Notes: generated from the sequence alone by a model not told the origin. A stretch of DNA of 23,447 nucleotides from an uncultured Prolixibacteraceae bacterium (GCA_937915865.1 CALGIG010000028.1:1-23447); one strand, 5' to 3'; numbered from the stretch's first letter, positions 7,807 through 16,884 are shown. Numbers and translations are program-made.

Positions 7807-9567
7807 TTAGAACCTGTAGCTTATACCAGCTAGCCAGTTGAAATTTTTATTGGTATATCCCAGCCATTGCTCATATTTCTGAAACCCAAGGTTATTGAGT
7901 TTACAGAAGAAATTCAGGTTTTTCGAAAAGTAATATTCTGCTCCAAAATTCACATCGACGATTGGATCCATTGAAATCTCGATATTTGTAGGATAACTGG
8001 AAGATGAAGCCCATGAAAAATCACGGATCAGGGCTGTGCGCTTTCCGACAACAAAAACATCAGCATTAAATTTAAACTGATTATTGGGCTTATAAACCCC
8101 TGACAAAGTGAAATCGAAATTCGGCATGTTCCAGGGTTTTTCGATTGTCTTTAACTTGTACGAATAATAATTGCCTGACAGATTAACTGAAAAATCATCG
8201 GAAACAGAATGTAAAACCTCTCCTGACAGTTTTAAAATATCGACATCATCATACAAATAGCTGAATGTATTGTTCAATTTCTGGCTTAAACCTATCAATG
8301 ATAAATTTTGGCTTTCGAGAAAGTAAAAATTCTGATCCTTAACTACCGAATAGTTTGCAGTAGCTACATAATTAGTTTTTGGCGTAAACTTTCCCTTAAA
8401 ACCCCCGGAAACGATGTATTGATAATTCGTATTGGCCACATCATGATATGGATCGGTATACGGATTTTCGGCAGCAATGGTCGAGTAAGTATTTTGTTTC
8501 AGATAACCATCAACTCCGGCAAACAGCGTTAACACCTCCGGAACCGGCGACCATTGAGCACTCAATTTTGGAGAAAGATAAAACTTTGCATCAGTTTTAG
8601 TTTCAAGTACAGCAGTAGCATTTACTCCAATTTGCAGACTTGCAACATCAGCAGTCCATTTCACTGATGGATTCGCCCTTAGAAACTGCTGACTGGCATT
8701 TCCATACATATTAGTTTGTTGGCTAAATATACTGTCTACTTTATTGCTGGTAAACGAAACGTCAAGAATACCCAACATTTTGTCAATCTTTTTTGATACA
8801 TTTCCTGAAACTGCAAACTCTTGTTCCGCTTGTCCTGTCTTACTGGCCAAATAATGAAATTGAGCCTTAAAATCGTAATTTATACCTGAAGAGAGCGGCG
8901 CCTCACTTTTCAGACGAACCGAAGCTGTTCCTTTTGCAAAATACTGTTTCTGACCAAACCAAGGAATGACTTGCCCTTTTTCTTCATCCGATAATTGATT
9001 GGTAGCATAGCCATAATAAGTAAATGCATGACGGTAAAATCCTAATTGGGCCGTTAAAGTTGATTTTCGCAAGAACCGTTCAACAAAAATCTCACCCGAA
9101 TTCAATGATTCGGGCGCATTTACAACATCATTATTCAATAATTTAACTTCGCCTGAAGAAGAAAGATGGTTAAAATGTAATCCAAAATTGGTCTTCTTAT
9201 CCGATCTGGCATTAAAAAACAATTCGCCGTAAGGCGTTTGATAATTGCCCATACCCAATTTCAACAAACCATTTCCAAGTTCAGCCCGTGGTTCGCCAAC
9301 CATTTTTGCAGCAGCTACCGGAGTGGGGTCAAAGGTGGTGTAAACTGGCTTGCTAAAAATCGAATAATCAAAGGTTGGAGGTTCTGTTTGCTCAGGTTTT
9401 ATCTGCGGAATATCGTTTATCTTTTGAAATTCCTGTATAGTAGGTTGATACGCTTTTACAACCTCTACTTCCTTTTTCAACCTAGTTGTATCTTGTTGTG
9501 CCTTGGTGGTTAAAGCAATTAAAGTTGCGAAAATTACTGTTGCAATGGCTCTATATTGTGTCATCAT
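7807..9567 (-). CDS. Outer-membrane beta-barrel protein (TonB-receptor-like, partner of the TPR protein)
   Basis: The 586-aa product starts with a signal peptide (MMTQYRAIATVIFATLIALTTKA, cleaved before QQD). A short conserved stretch follows (VEVVKAYQPTIQEFQKINDIPQI), then alternating aromatic/polar strands to the end. It finishes with GISYRF, the terminal Phe typical of BAM substrates. Many Bacteroidota carry such proteins under the name TonB-dependent receptor, but I see no plug domain and no proper TonB box, so a transport role is not shown. It follows the TPR gene after 12 nt and is surely co-transcribed. That pairing suggests the two act together at the outer membrane (inference). Substrate and function are unknown. 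Confidence 0.8.
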   Translation of the reverse strand: MMTQYRAIATVIFATLIALTTKAQQDTTRLKKEVEVVKAYQPTIQEFQKINDIPQIKPEQTEPPTFDYSIFSKPVYTTFDPTPVAAAKMVGEPRAELGNGLLKLGMGNYQTPYGELFFNARSDKKTNFGLHFNHLSSSGEVKLLNNDVVNAPESLNSGEIFVERFLRKSTLTAQLGFYRHAFTYYGYATNQLSDEEKGQVIPWFGQKQYFAKGTASVRLKSEAPLSSGINYDFKAQFHYLASKTGQAEQEFAVSGNVSKKIDKMLGILDVSFTSNKVDSIFSQQTNMYGNASQQFLRANPSVKWTADVASLQIGVNATAVLETKTDAKFYLSPKLSAQWSPVPEVLTLFAGVDGYLKQNTYSTIAAENPYTDPYHDVANTNYQYIVSGGFKGKFTPKTNYVATANYSVVKDQNFYFLESQNLSLIGLSQKLNNTFSYLYDDVDILKLSGEVLHSVSDDFSVNLSGNYYSYKLKTIEKPWNMPNFDFTLSGVYKPNNQFKFNADVFVVGKRTALIRDFSWASSSSYPTNIEISMDPIVDVNFGAEYYFSKNLNFFCKLNNLGFQKYEQWLGYTNKNFNWLAGISYRF

Positions 9568-9579
9568 CTTTCGTCAATT

Positions 9580-12500
9580 TTACTTTTTCTTTTCTCCTGA
9601 AATATTGATTTCCAATGGCTTATTCTGGTTCTTGGTCTGAGTTGCCTCGTTCGCCTCAATCTGTTGCAATTTTTGACGTGTCATCTCCAGAATTACGTCT
9701 TCCTTATCCGGGTAATTTTCTTCAACACTCTTCAGTGTATGTTTAGCTTGAAATTCATCTCCATTTTTTAAATATATATCTGACAACAAAAGGAAACTTT
9801 TTGCAAGCCAGAACTGGTGCGGTGAATTTTTATCGATAAAATCCATAATTTCCTTTTCCGACTCTTTCAGTTTTTGCTTGTCGAACAGAATTTGAGCCAC
9901 CAGATATTTGGCTTCAGCCCCTTCAGCTGAATTAGTATCAGCAGATAGCTTACCCAGAACAGGAAAAGCCTTATCTGAATTTCCAATGTTGTAATATGAA
10001 ACACCAAGTCGATAATTGGTTTCACGTTTCAAAATATCGGGTACCTTTTCGAGCGCCAGTATTTTGATTGCTGCATCAATACAGGCCTGATAGTTAGCCA
10101 GCTTAAACTGACAGCGCATAATACCAGTCAGTGCATCAGGCAAGTTTTTACCAGAAGTTGATAATGTTGCCAAACGATCAAAATAGGCTAACGATTGCTT
10201 GTAATTTTGATCGTTGTAATACAATCCGGCTGCCTTTAGCAGGGCAAGCTCTGTAAAATAATTATCAGGCTGAGCAATAACCTGTTCAAATTCGGTTAAA
10301 GCTTTATCAAATTCGCCATCGTTGTATAAAAGTTGCCCAAGGTAATAATGCGAATTCAACGCAAAACTTCCGGTAGGGAATTGGCTTAAATATTTTTCAA
10401 ACTGCGGTCTGGCCTTTTTATCTTCGTTCATATAAAGCTTTTCGGCTGACTGATACAGTAAAGAGTCCTGTTCACTAACCGAAACCTGCGTTCCGTTGCC
10501 CAATTTATTGGTGTAAGCAAAATACGAATCCACATCATTCAACTCTACATAACTGTTTTTCATTCCGGCTAAAGCTGCCTGGGTTTCAGGAGTATTAGGA
10601 GAACGGTCGACAACTTGCTTATAATAATCGACTGAACCCTTAAAGTCGTTGGCGTTGTAAGAAACCAAACCAAGTTGAACCAATGACTTATTCACCAGAT
10701 TACTTTGTGGATATTTACTAATCAAATCTTTATAATAGTTCATAGCCGTTTGAGGCTGATTGATACGTTCGTATGTCCGGCCCAATTCGTAAAGTGCATC
10801 ATCATGGTAAGAAGAATTGGAATAATTCTGGATTAAAGTATTTAATGCCGCAATTTTGCCCTGGTTATCTCGTTGCAAACCCAGGCAGAATGCTTTCTGG
10901 AAAAGCGCATAATCGGCATCATAAACATTCATGCGCAACGCTTTATCGTAATTCGAAATGGCCTGAGCATAATCACGATTCAGAAAATTGCAATCGCCCA
11001 AACGGTTATTAGCATCGGCTACTTTCTCGCTTCGCGGGTCGTCGTCCAGGTTCAGGTATTTCCTGAAATAGTCGGTAGCATCTGCATAATCTTTAACCTG
11101 AAAATAGGCATAAGCCAAATTATAATGTGCCGTTTTGTATTCCTGAAGGGCAAAAACTCCTCCTGATTTAAGGAAAGAACTGTAAACGGAGATCGATTTA
11201 TTAAAATCACCCAATCTGAACAAGGCTTCAGCTTTCCAGAACAAGGCCAAGGCATGAAAACTTTTATTAAAATCGCCAGCTTCCAACGATTTATCAAAAT
11301 TTTCTATAGCTCCCTTATAATCAAGGTTGTTGAAACTTTCTAAAGCACGATAATAAGCTACCCGCTGATAAGCTTTTTTCACCGATTGGTTTTTTACTTT
11401 AATTTTCTCAATTGACGCCATAGCTTCACGAAAATTACTGGTACTCATATATACTTTTACCAGGTAATCATACGCAGCGTCGTTTCGTTCCGAGTTCGGG
11501 TAAAGTGAAATATATTTATCAAACGCGTTAATAGTTTCGTTAAATGGCGAGTACGACAACTCGTAGGTAATTTTTGCATAATTGAAAAGCGCATCTTCTT
11601 TTATTTTCGCATCGAAATCTAATTGAGTAGCAGCTTCGAATGCCTGACGTGCTTTGTTTTTATCGTTCACAACAACATAACAACTGGCCAGATGATAATA
11701 AGCATTTTGAGCCAATTCGTCCTTGCCTTTTGAGGCTGTTTCGAGGTAAGGTATTGCTTTGGCCTCATTACTGTCAAGATAATAGCAGTAACCCAGCATA
11801 TAATTCTCTTCCCTACCCTTGTTGTTTTTGTCTGACAAGTAAAACTCCAGGAACTGAACAGCATTTTTAAACTCACGTAAATGGAAATACGAATTGCCCA
11901 ATAAACGCGCCAGTTCTGGCTGCTGGTCGGCTGATACATGGTTGATTATCTGAGATGTATAATCAACAACCTCGCGATATTTTCCCTGTTTGTAATAAAT
12001 CTGGCTGATATAAAATGGTATAACTTTTTCGAAAACCGGGTTCTTTTGCAACTTCAAAAATTCTTTCAGCGCCGTTTCGTAGTTATTATTCAAATAATTG
12101 ATATGACCAAAATAATACCCGGCAGGTGCAGCGTAAAGCGAACCACCTTCTTTAATTTCCGCAAAATCGGTAAGAGCAGCTTCAAACTTTTCCTTCTCAA
12201 AATTCGAATAGCCCCGCATGTAGTAAAAATGAGCACAATCTTCGCCTGAAAGAGCTGTCTTATCTATGTCTTCCAGTGTTTTCAACACTGCTGGATATTT
12301 CTTTTTGTCGAACTGGTAGATTGCTTCTTCAAACAGCGCCCTAATTTTAAACGAACTTTCAGGAAATTGTTTCAAATAGGCAGCAACCTGCTCCTCTGCA
12401 TTATCATTATCAAGCTTTAAGCTACACATCGCTTTATAAAACATTGCTTCGGCCCTAATATTGGAATTTTGGTCCATATTACTGGCAACCTGCTCAAACA

Positions 12501-12657
12501 GAATCATTGCCGAAATATAATTTTGGTCCTGGTATAATTCTTTAGCCTTTTGTATTTCCTGATTGACTGACTGATAATAAACTGTTTGCTGAGCATTCAA
12601 AACAGCTGGCACTAAAGCCAGCAAAAGCAACAGCGAAAATGACCTGATTGTCTTCAT
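9580..12657 (-). CDS. Large exported tetratricopeptide-repeat protein
   Basis: The 1025-aa product has a signal peptide (MKTIRSFSLLLLLALVPAVLNA, cut before QQTVYY), then TPR-like helix pairs over almost its whole length. Examples are FYKAMCSLKLDN, YYLGQLLYNDGEFDKALTEFEQV, YFQVKDYADATDYFRKYLN and YRLGVSYYNIGNSDKAFPVLGKL. It ends in a charged tail (EINISGEKKK). Such solenoids act as scaffolds, here probably periplasmic. In-frame starts further upstream exist (to 12780), but they place non-signal-like residues ahead of the signal peptide and run past the promoter box at 12722-12729, so I chose 12657; the ATG at 12666 is the nearest alternative. It leads a two-gene unit with the beta-barrel gene and is divergent from ftsE. 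Confidence 0.88.
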   Translation of the reverse strand: MKTIRSFSLLLLLALVPAVLNAQQTVYYQSVNQEIQKAKELYQDQNYISAMILFEQVASNMDQNSNIRAEAMFYKAMCSLKLDNDNAEEQVAAYLKQFPESSFKIRALFEEAIYQFDKKKYPAVLKTLEDIDKTALSGEDCAHFYYMRGYSNFEKEKFEAALTDFAEIKEGGSLYAAPAGYYFGHINYLNNNYETALKEFLKLQKNPVFEKVIPFYISQIYYKQGKYREVVDYTSQIINHVSADQQPELARLLGNSYFHLREFKNAVQFLEFYLSDKNNKGREENYMLGYCYYLDSNEAKAIPYLETASKGKDELAQNAYYHLASCYVVVNDKNKARQAFEAATQLDFDAKIKEDALFNYAKITYELSYSPFNETINAFDKYISLYPNSERNDAAYDYLVKVYMSTSNFREAMASIEKIKVKNQSVKKAYQRVAYYRALESFNNLDYKGAIENFDKSLEAGDFNKSFHALALFWKAEALFRLGDFNKSISVYSSFLKSGGVFALQEYKTAHYNLAYAYFQVKDYADATDYFRKYLNLDDDPRSEKVADANNRLGDCNFLNRDYAQAISNYDKALRMNVYDADYALFQKAFCLGLQRDNQGKIAALNTLIQNYSNSSYHDDALYELGRTYERINQPQTAMNYYKDLISKYPQSNLVNKSLVQLGLVSYNANDFKGSVDYYKQVVDRSPNTPETQAALAGMKNSYVELNDVDSYFAYTNKLGNGTQVSVSEQDSLLYQSAEKLYMNEDKKARPQFEKYLSQFPTGSFALNSHYYLGQLLYNDGEFDKALTEFEQVIAQPDNYFTELALLKAAGLYYNDQNYKQSLAYFDRLATLSTSGKNLPDALTGIMRCQFKLANYQACIDAAIKILALEKVPDILKRETNYRLGVSYYNIGNSDKAFPVLGKLSADTNSAEGAEAKYLVAQILFDKQKLKESEKEIMDFIDKNSPHQFWLAKSFLLLSDIYLKNGDEFQAKHTLKSVEENYPDKEDVILEMTRQKLQQIEANEATQTKNQNKPLEINISGEKKK

Positions 12658-12721
12658 ATAAATCATGGTTGTTTGTTTCGTTATTATCGGGTACATAAAC
12701 TGTACCATTAAATGTAAATGA

Positions 12722-12752
12722 CAAAAATAATAGTTAAACGTTGCTTTGCGAA
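12722..12752 (-). promoter_or_regulatory. Promoter of the TPR/beta-barrel unit
   Basis: TATTTTTG on the minus strand (12729-12722) fits TAnnTTTG exactly. A TTTCG string (about 12753-12749) lies about 19 nt upstream as an imperfect -33 element. The predicted start near 12716 gives a leader of about 60 nt to the ATG at 12657. The true ftsE start lies downstream at 12884, so this promoter sits in non-coding DNA. Confidence 0.6.
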
Positions 12753-12832
12753 ATAAACTTAATGTACTATGGCATCTCATTTATACTCAATCTAATTCAA
12801 AAAACAAAACTGATATTCATACACGATTAGTA

Positions 12833-12860
12833 TTTCGAAGAACAAAAAAAATTAGTTTTG
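12833..12860 (+). promoter_or_regulatory. Promoter of ftsE and DUF2461 gene
   Basis: TAGTTTTG (12853-12860) fits the TAnnTTTG -7 box. TTTC (12833-12836) lies 16 nt upstream as an imperfect -33 element. The predicted start near 12866 leaves a leader of under 20 nt before the ATG at 12884. This also argues against the longer ftsE reading frame from 12746. Confidence 0.6.
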
Positions 12861-12883
12861 CATATATATCAAAAACGGCTCTT

Positions 12884-13576
12884 ATGTCAGATCAGATAAT
12901 AATTGAATTAAAAAACGCTGATATTTCACAGGGTGACCACCTTGTTCTTTCAGACATTTCACTAGAAATTAAAACGGGTGAATTCGTTTATTTTATAGGT
13001 AAAGTGGGTGCCGGAAAAACCAGCCTTATTAAAACATTAAATGCAGAATTACCACTTGAAAAAGGGGAAGGTAATGTTGCCGGATTTAATCTTGCTGAAA
13101 TCAAACATAATGAAATCCCATTTTTAAGGCGTAAACTTGGTATTGTTTTCCAGGATTTTAGGTTACTTAACGACAGAAACATTTATTCGAATCTGGAATT
13201 TGTGTTAAAGGCCACCGATTGGAATAACAATGATTTAATTGACGAACGAGTTAATGAAGTGCTGAAGATTGTGGGAATGGAAAGCAAAGCTCAATTGATG
13301 CCTCATCAGCTTTCGGGAGGCGAACAACAAAGAATTGCCATTGCCCGTTCATTGCTTAATAACCCGGAAATTATACTTGCCGACGAACCTACAGGAAACC
13401 TTGACCCACATACATCAATTGAAATAATCCAAATTTTTAAGGACCTAAACCTGCAAGGGAAAACAATAATCGTTGCAACCCACGACTATCCAATAATCCG
13501 TAAATTTCCTTCGCGAATTATTACCGTCGACGAGCAACAAATTTTCGAAACTATCATTAATAAAAAAGAAAATTAG
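12884..13576 (+). CDS. ftsE: Cell-division ABC ATPase FtsE
   Basis: The 230-aa product is the ATPase that, with the membrane protein FtsX, couples divisome assembly to peptidoglycan hydrolysis. Motifs are Walker A GKVGAGKT (39-46), Q-loop Q90, signature LSGGEQQR (143-150), Walker B IILADEP (163-169, catalytic E168) and switch H200. The block RRKLGIVFQDFRLLNDRNIYSNL is characteristic of FtsE against the related LolD/MacB ATPases. The frame is open from 12746, but the upstream 46 residues resemble no ABC start and include the promoter, so the ATG at 12884 is preferred. No ftsX is adjacent; a DUF2461 gene follows after 9 nt. Confidence 0.88.
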   Translation: MSDQIIIELKNADISQGDHLVLSDISLEIKTGEFVYFIGKVGAGKTSLIKTLNAELPLEKGEGNVAGFNLAEIKHNEIPFLRRKLGIVFQDFRLLNDRNIYSNLEFVLKATDWNNNDLIDERVNEVLKIVGMESKAQLMPHQLSGGEQQRIAIARSLLNNPEIILADEPTGNLDPHTSIEIIQIFKDLNLQGKTIIVATHDYPIIRKFPSRIITVDEQQIFETIINKKEN

Positions 13577-13585
13577 CAGAATTTT

Positions 13586-14257
13586 ATGCAGACAGTCCTT
13601 TCATTTCTTCGTCAGATAAAAGATAACAACAATAAAGTTTGGCTAGATGCCCATAAAAATGAATACCTCGAAGCCAACCATATTTTTACTGAATTTGTTG
13701 GAAAATTGATTGCCGGTATTGGTGAATTTGATGAATCGGTAAAAGGCCTCATACCTAAAGATTGTATGTACAGGTTTAACCGCGATACGCGTTTTTCTCC
13801 TAATAAAATGCCTTATAAAACTCACTTTGGCGCCTTTGTATGTCCAAAAGGCAAAAGCTCAGGATATTCGGGCTATTATTTTCATATTGAGCCGGAAGGA
13901 AATGGTTATCTGGGCGGTCATCAGCTTGACACAGGTGTTTATTGTCCCGAGCCTGAGGTTCTGAAAAGTATCCGCGAAGAGATTTATTTTAATGGTGATT
14001 TATTTGATTCAACAATAAGGGAAGCCTCCGGTTTTAATGTGGAAGATAGTCAGGCTTTGAAAAAGGTTCCAAGAGGCTATCCGGCTGATTTTAAATATGC
14101 AGATTACCTCAAACTAAAAAATCCATGCCTTTGCAAGTATGTCAACGATGATTTTATACTAAATGAAAACTTATTAGAAAATACTCTTGACGCATTTAAA
14201 CGAACAGTGAAGTTTAATCAGTTTTTAAATAGGGCTATAGCGTTTGCCAAGGAATGA
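13586..14257 (+). CDS. DUF2461 (TIGR02453) family protein
   Basis: The 223-aa cytosolic product spans the whole DUF2461 domain. The N-terminus FLRQIKDNNNKVWLDAHKNEY is its hallmark, followed by the conserved CMYRFNRDTRFSPNKMPYKTHFGAF (about 60-84) and YYFHIEPEGNGYLGGH (about 96-112). No biochemical role is established for the family to my knowledge. It starts 9 nt after ftsE and is very likely co-transcribed with it; whether this reflects a link to division or only convenience is unknown. Its stop is 15 nt from that of the convergent histidine kinase, with no terminator between. Confidence 0.9.
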   Translation: MQTVLSFLRQIKDNNNKVWLDAHKNEYLEANHIFTEFVGKLIAGIGEFDESVKGLIPKDCMYRFNRDTRFSPNKMPYKTHFGAFVCPKGKSSGYSGYYFHIEPEGNGYLGGHQLDTGVYCPEPEVLKSIREEIYFNGDLFDSTIREASGFNVEDSQALKKVPRGYPADFKYADYLKLKNPCLCKYVNDDFILNENLLENTLDAFKRTVKFNQFLNRAIAFAKE

Positions 14258-14272
14258 CCAGAACCCAGATAA

Positions 14273-15616
14273 CTAACCAACAGGAAGATTCACAACTACT
14301 TTAGTCCCCTGGTTTGGTATGCTCTTCACTTGAATTGTCCCATTATTAAGTTCAACAAAATCTTTACAAATTTTCAAACCTAACCCAGAACCCTTCTCTC
14401 CTAAAGTCCCAATTGTAGACTTCTTCTCACAAGAAGAAAATATTTTTTTTTGAGTTTCTTCTGTCATCCCGACCCCATTGTCAGCAACTGAAAACTGAAC
14501 GTTCTTTTCACCATCACTACATGAAACTTCGATATAACCCTCTGGTTTAGTAAATTTCATTGCATTCGAAATCAAATTTCTTATAACTGTATCAATCATA
14601 CGCGAATCGCCAAAACAAAATACTGCATGATTGGGTTGATAAATAACAGAAATGCCTTTCGATAAAGCAATTTGCTGCATAAACTCAATATTATCCTGAA
14701 TTACTTTATTTAAATCGAAGCTTTGCGCTTTAGGCCGTAAATCTTCCAACTGGTTCTTCGACCACACCAATAAGTTTTGCAACAGGTTGTACGTTGAAGT
14801 ACTTAATTTTTCAGCTTCAAGTGTAACTTGTTTTTTCTCTTTCTTTCCAATTTCATTATCGTGATTAATCATATTCAACATAACATTAATCATTCCAACA
14901 GGCCCGCTTAAATCATGTGCAATAATGGAATAGAATTTCCGCTGGTCCTGAACTTTTTGCTCAAGTTGTTCAGCAATTTTTACCGAAATAAGCAAAAGAA
15001 ATGAAAACATAAGCAACGCCTGGGTCACATTAGCCATAAAATAAAACAGAATGTTTGCAAATATGGGTACATTTGCCTCTTCAGGCTTCAGAATAATAAT
15101 GGCTATAACACGAGATAAAGAAGTTGCAGCCGAAACACTAAAAACAATAGAACAAAGAACAAAAGCTACCCGATATCTTGCATTTGTATGTTTCAACAAT
15201 TCAACAACTACAAGTAATGTACTTATAAAACAAACGAATGAAAAAGATATCATCCGTAAACGGGGCGAAGGCACGATGAAATAAAAGAAATGTGCTAAAA
15301 TAAACTCGGAAATTATCAAGCCATAAAAATACCTGTAATTTATGCTGTTACCAATAAACAAGCAAATTCCTGAATAATAATACAATATAGCAAGAACAGT
15401 AATTATTCCTCCTACAACAAAAGCCAAATACCCTGAAACGACAGGATAAATAACAAAAAGCATAGATCCGACCACTGTTGAAAAGCTTCCGAGCGCCCAA
15501 TGCAAAGGACCTTTTATCGCTGGAGTCAACCTATAAAACAATAACATCAATAAAGCAAAGAGTAGAGAAATTGCCCCAACAACATATAGAAGTGTATATA
15601 AATCCAATGGTTTCAT
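14273..15616 (-). CDS. Sensor histidine kinase with multi-pass N-terminal domain
   Basis: The 447-aa product has an N-terminal region of about seven hydrophobic helices (about 8-28, 38-60, 64-89, 97-115, 121-141, 148-175 and 186-212) with only short loops. It resembles the multi-TM sensor modules that detect signals within the membrane. The kinase core has H234 in FYSIIAHDLSGPV, N351 in LISNAMKFT, the G1 box DNGVG (379-383) and the G2 box GSGLGL (409-414). There is no HAMP, PAS or receiver domain and no response regulator nearby, so it is an orphan with unknown signal. The ATG at 15616 begins directly before the first helix. Confidence 0.9.
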   Translation of the reverse strand: MKPLDLYTLLYVVGAISLLFALLMLLFYRLTPAIKGPLHWALGSFSTVVGSMLFVIYPVVSGYLAFVVGGIITVLAILYYYSGICLFIGNSINYRYFYGLIISEFILAHFFYFIVPSPRLRMISFSFVCFISTLLVVVELLKHTNARYRVAFVLCSIVFSVSAATSLSRVIAIIILKPEEANVPIFANILFYFMANVTQALLMFSFLLLISVKIAEQLEQKVQDQRKFYSIIAHDLSGPVGMINVMLNMINHDNEIGKKEKKQVTLEAEKLSTSTYNLLQNLLVWSKNQLEDLRPKAQSFDLNKVIQDNIEFMQQIALSKGISVIYQPNHAVFCFGDSRMIDTVIRNLISNAMKFTKPEGYIEVSCSDGEKNVQFSVADNGVGMTEETQKKIFSSCEKKSTIGTLGEKGSGLGLKICKDFVELNNGTIQVKSIPNQGTKVVVNLPVG

Positions 15617-15700
15617 AGGTGAAGAAGATTACTTCTAATTTACAAAAAAATCAGTTTTTCTATAATCAGACTAAAATCTTTTATCTCAAGAAATAACTCA
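15617..15700. other. Short AT-rich gap between glycosyltransferase and histidine kinase
   Basis: This 84-bp gap lies between two minus-strand genes. I find no TAnnTTTG box for the kinase and no strong stem. A run of seven As at about 15646-15652 (T run on the minus strand) could follow a weak terminator for the glycosyltransferase. Confidence 0.25.
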
Positions 15701-16828
15701 CTATAAATAAGGTAAATATATATATTGAATAATCTTCTCTTCTTGTTCCCAATTTAATTCATCTGCCGCACGTGTCATATTTGAAAACCAGGCTTGTCGT
15801 TTCTTATCATTGAAAAGAGCATCACGCATAACTTCAGCCAATTGATGGCGTCGGTCAAATTCAAGATATGTTCCAATCTGATAACAATCGACCACTCTTT
15901 TCATTTCAGGAAGATCGGAAACCAACACCGGGACCCCTGCCTGAATGTAGTCGAACAGCTTATTGGGCAAGGCAAAGCGATAGTTCAAACCCATATCTTC
16001 TTCGAGAGAAATGCCCAAATCGGCTTTCCGCGTAACTTCATTTAATTCATGAAGTGGCAAGCGCCCTAAAAACTTCACTCTCGGGTCAAGCTTTAGTGCA
16101 AATACCAATTCTTTCAGTTTCTGTGTCAGATCGCCATCGCCGGCCAGCCATAATTCTGCTCCATCAATAAATTGCATTGTGCGTATCGTTTCCTCCAGTC
16201 CGCGACCAATATTTAATGCGCCCTGATACAAGATTATTTTTGACGAATAACTATCCTGAAAATTACTCATCGGATGACTTCGAGTCATCCGATGAGTATT
16301 CACCGATGATGTACGAACAGGCAAATTGCGAACCACCTTAAAATCAACATCGTATTTCTTTCGATAAACTTCTGCAATCGACTCGCATACAGTATATCCA
16401 GCATCAACTTTTGGTACAAGCATCTTTTCTATCCTCGTCCAAACAGCCTTTACCCTTGACCGGTTCACCAACTCCGGCACCTCGGTAAAATACTCGTGGC
16501 TGTCGTATATCAAAGGCTTTCGCCGAACTCGTGATGCCAAATAATTCGCCAGAAGTGTATCTAAATCGTTGGCTACAAAAACATCAATATTCAATCGAAG
16601 TAAGCAGAAAAAAAGCCTAAGGTTATATTCGAAGTAAAACATTGGGCCTTTCCTGAAAAGCAATTTCATCCGATATGTTTTGTATTGCCGTTCAACCTGA
16701 AGACTTTCAGGAAGGACGCGACCAATCAGAATAGGTACAAAACCCATCTGCTGCAAGCTTGTGGCAACTTTATGTACCCGGTTGTCGGTCACCAGGTCGT
16801 TAATCACGCTGAGCGAAACTTTCTTCAA
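15701..16828 (-). CDS. GT-B fold glycosyltransferase (GT4-like), TTG start
   Basis: The 375-aa product probably transfers a sugar from a nucleotide donor in envelope polysaccharide synthesis; donor and acceptor are unknown. The N-terminal acceptor domain opens with KKVSLSVINDLVTDNRVHKVA. The C-terminal donor domain has ILYQGALNIGRGLEE (199-212), ELWLAGDGD (225-232) and the EEDMG...LPNKLFDYIQAGVPVL block (about 276-302). The frame extends to a TTG at 16876 with no ATG. I chose the TTG at 16828 (MKKVSLSV) because homologous proteins begin at this strand and the 16 extra residues look unrelated. An unusual stretch, residues 177-189 (NTHRMTRSHPMSN), is encoded by a perfect palindrome in the interdomain linker. 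The gene is divergent from murB. Confidence 0.85.
   Translation of the reverse strand: MKKVSLSVINDLVTDNRVHKVATSLQQMGFVPILIGRVLPESLQVERQYKTYRMKLLFRKGPMFYFEYNLRLFFCLLRLNIDVFVANDLDTLLANYLASRVRRKPLIYDSHEYFTEVPELVNRSRVKAVWTRIEKMLVPKVDAGYTVCESIAEVYRKKYDVDFKVVRNLPVRTSSVNTHRMTRSHPMSNFQDSYSSKIILYQGALNIGRGLEETIRTMQFIDGAELWLAGDGDLTQKLKELVFALKLDPRVKFLGRLPLHELNEVTRKADLGISLEEDMGLNYRFALPNKLFDYIQAGVPVLVSDLPEMKRVVDCYQIGTYLEFDRRHQLAEVMRDALFNDKKRQAWFSNMTRAADELNWEQEEKIIQYIYLPYL
16264..16298. repeat. REP-like palindrome inserted in frame in the glycosyltransferase gene
   Basis: TACTCATCGGATGACT (16264-16279), loop TCG, AGTCATCCGATGAGTA (16283-16298): a perfect 16-bp stem with a 3-nt loop, wholly inside the coding sequence. 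Each arm also contains the near-palindrome TCATC-G-GATGA. It encodes residues 177-189, in the linker between the two GT-B domains. Such symmetry is not needed for coding and looks like a small palindromic element tolerated in a surface loop. No second copy was seen in this window. Confidence 0.7.
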
Positions 16829-16884
16829 GGCTAAATTCTGATTGTTGATTATGCCAAGGTAAACGAAAAAGGACAATCTTCTGT

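Noticed and set aside
10773..11297. Plus-strand and out-of-frame ORFs of 79-97 codons across the TPR gene
   Set aside because: They lie inside the TPR coding sequence in other frames, have no recognisable domain, and their composition looks like shadow translation.
12658..12780. N-terminal extension of the TPR protein (41 further in-frame residues)
   Set aside because: The extension precedes a clear signal peptide, spans the promoter box at 12722-12729, and does not resemble a leader sequence; the ATG at 12657 explains the protein better.
12746..12883. N-terminal extension of FtsE (46 residues)
   Set aside because: It covers the ftsE -7 box and adds residues with no counterpart in ABC ATPases.
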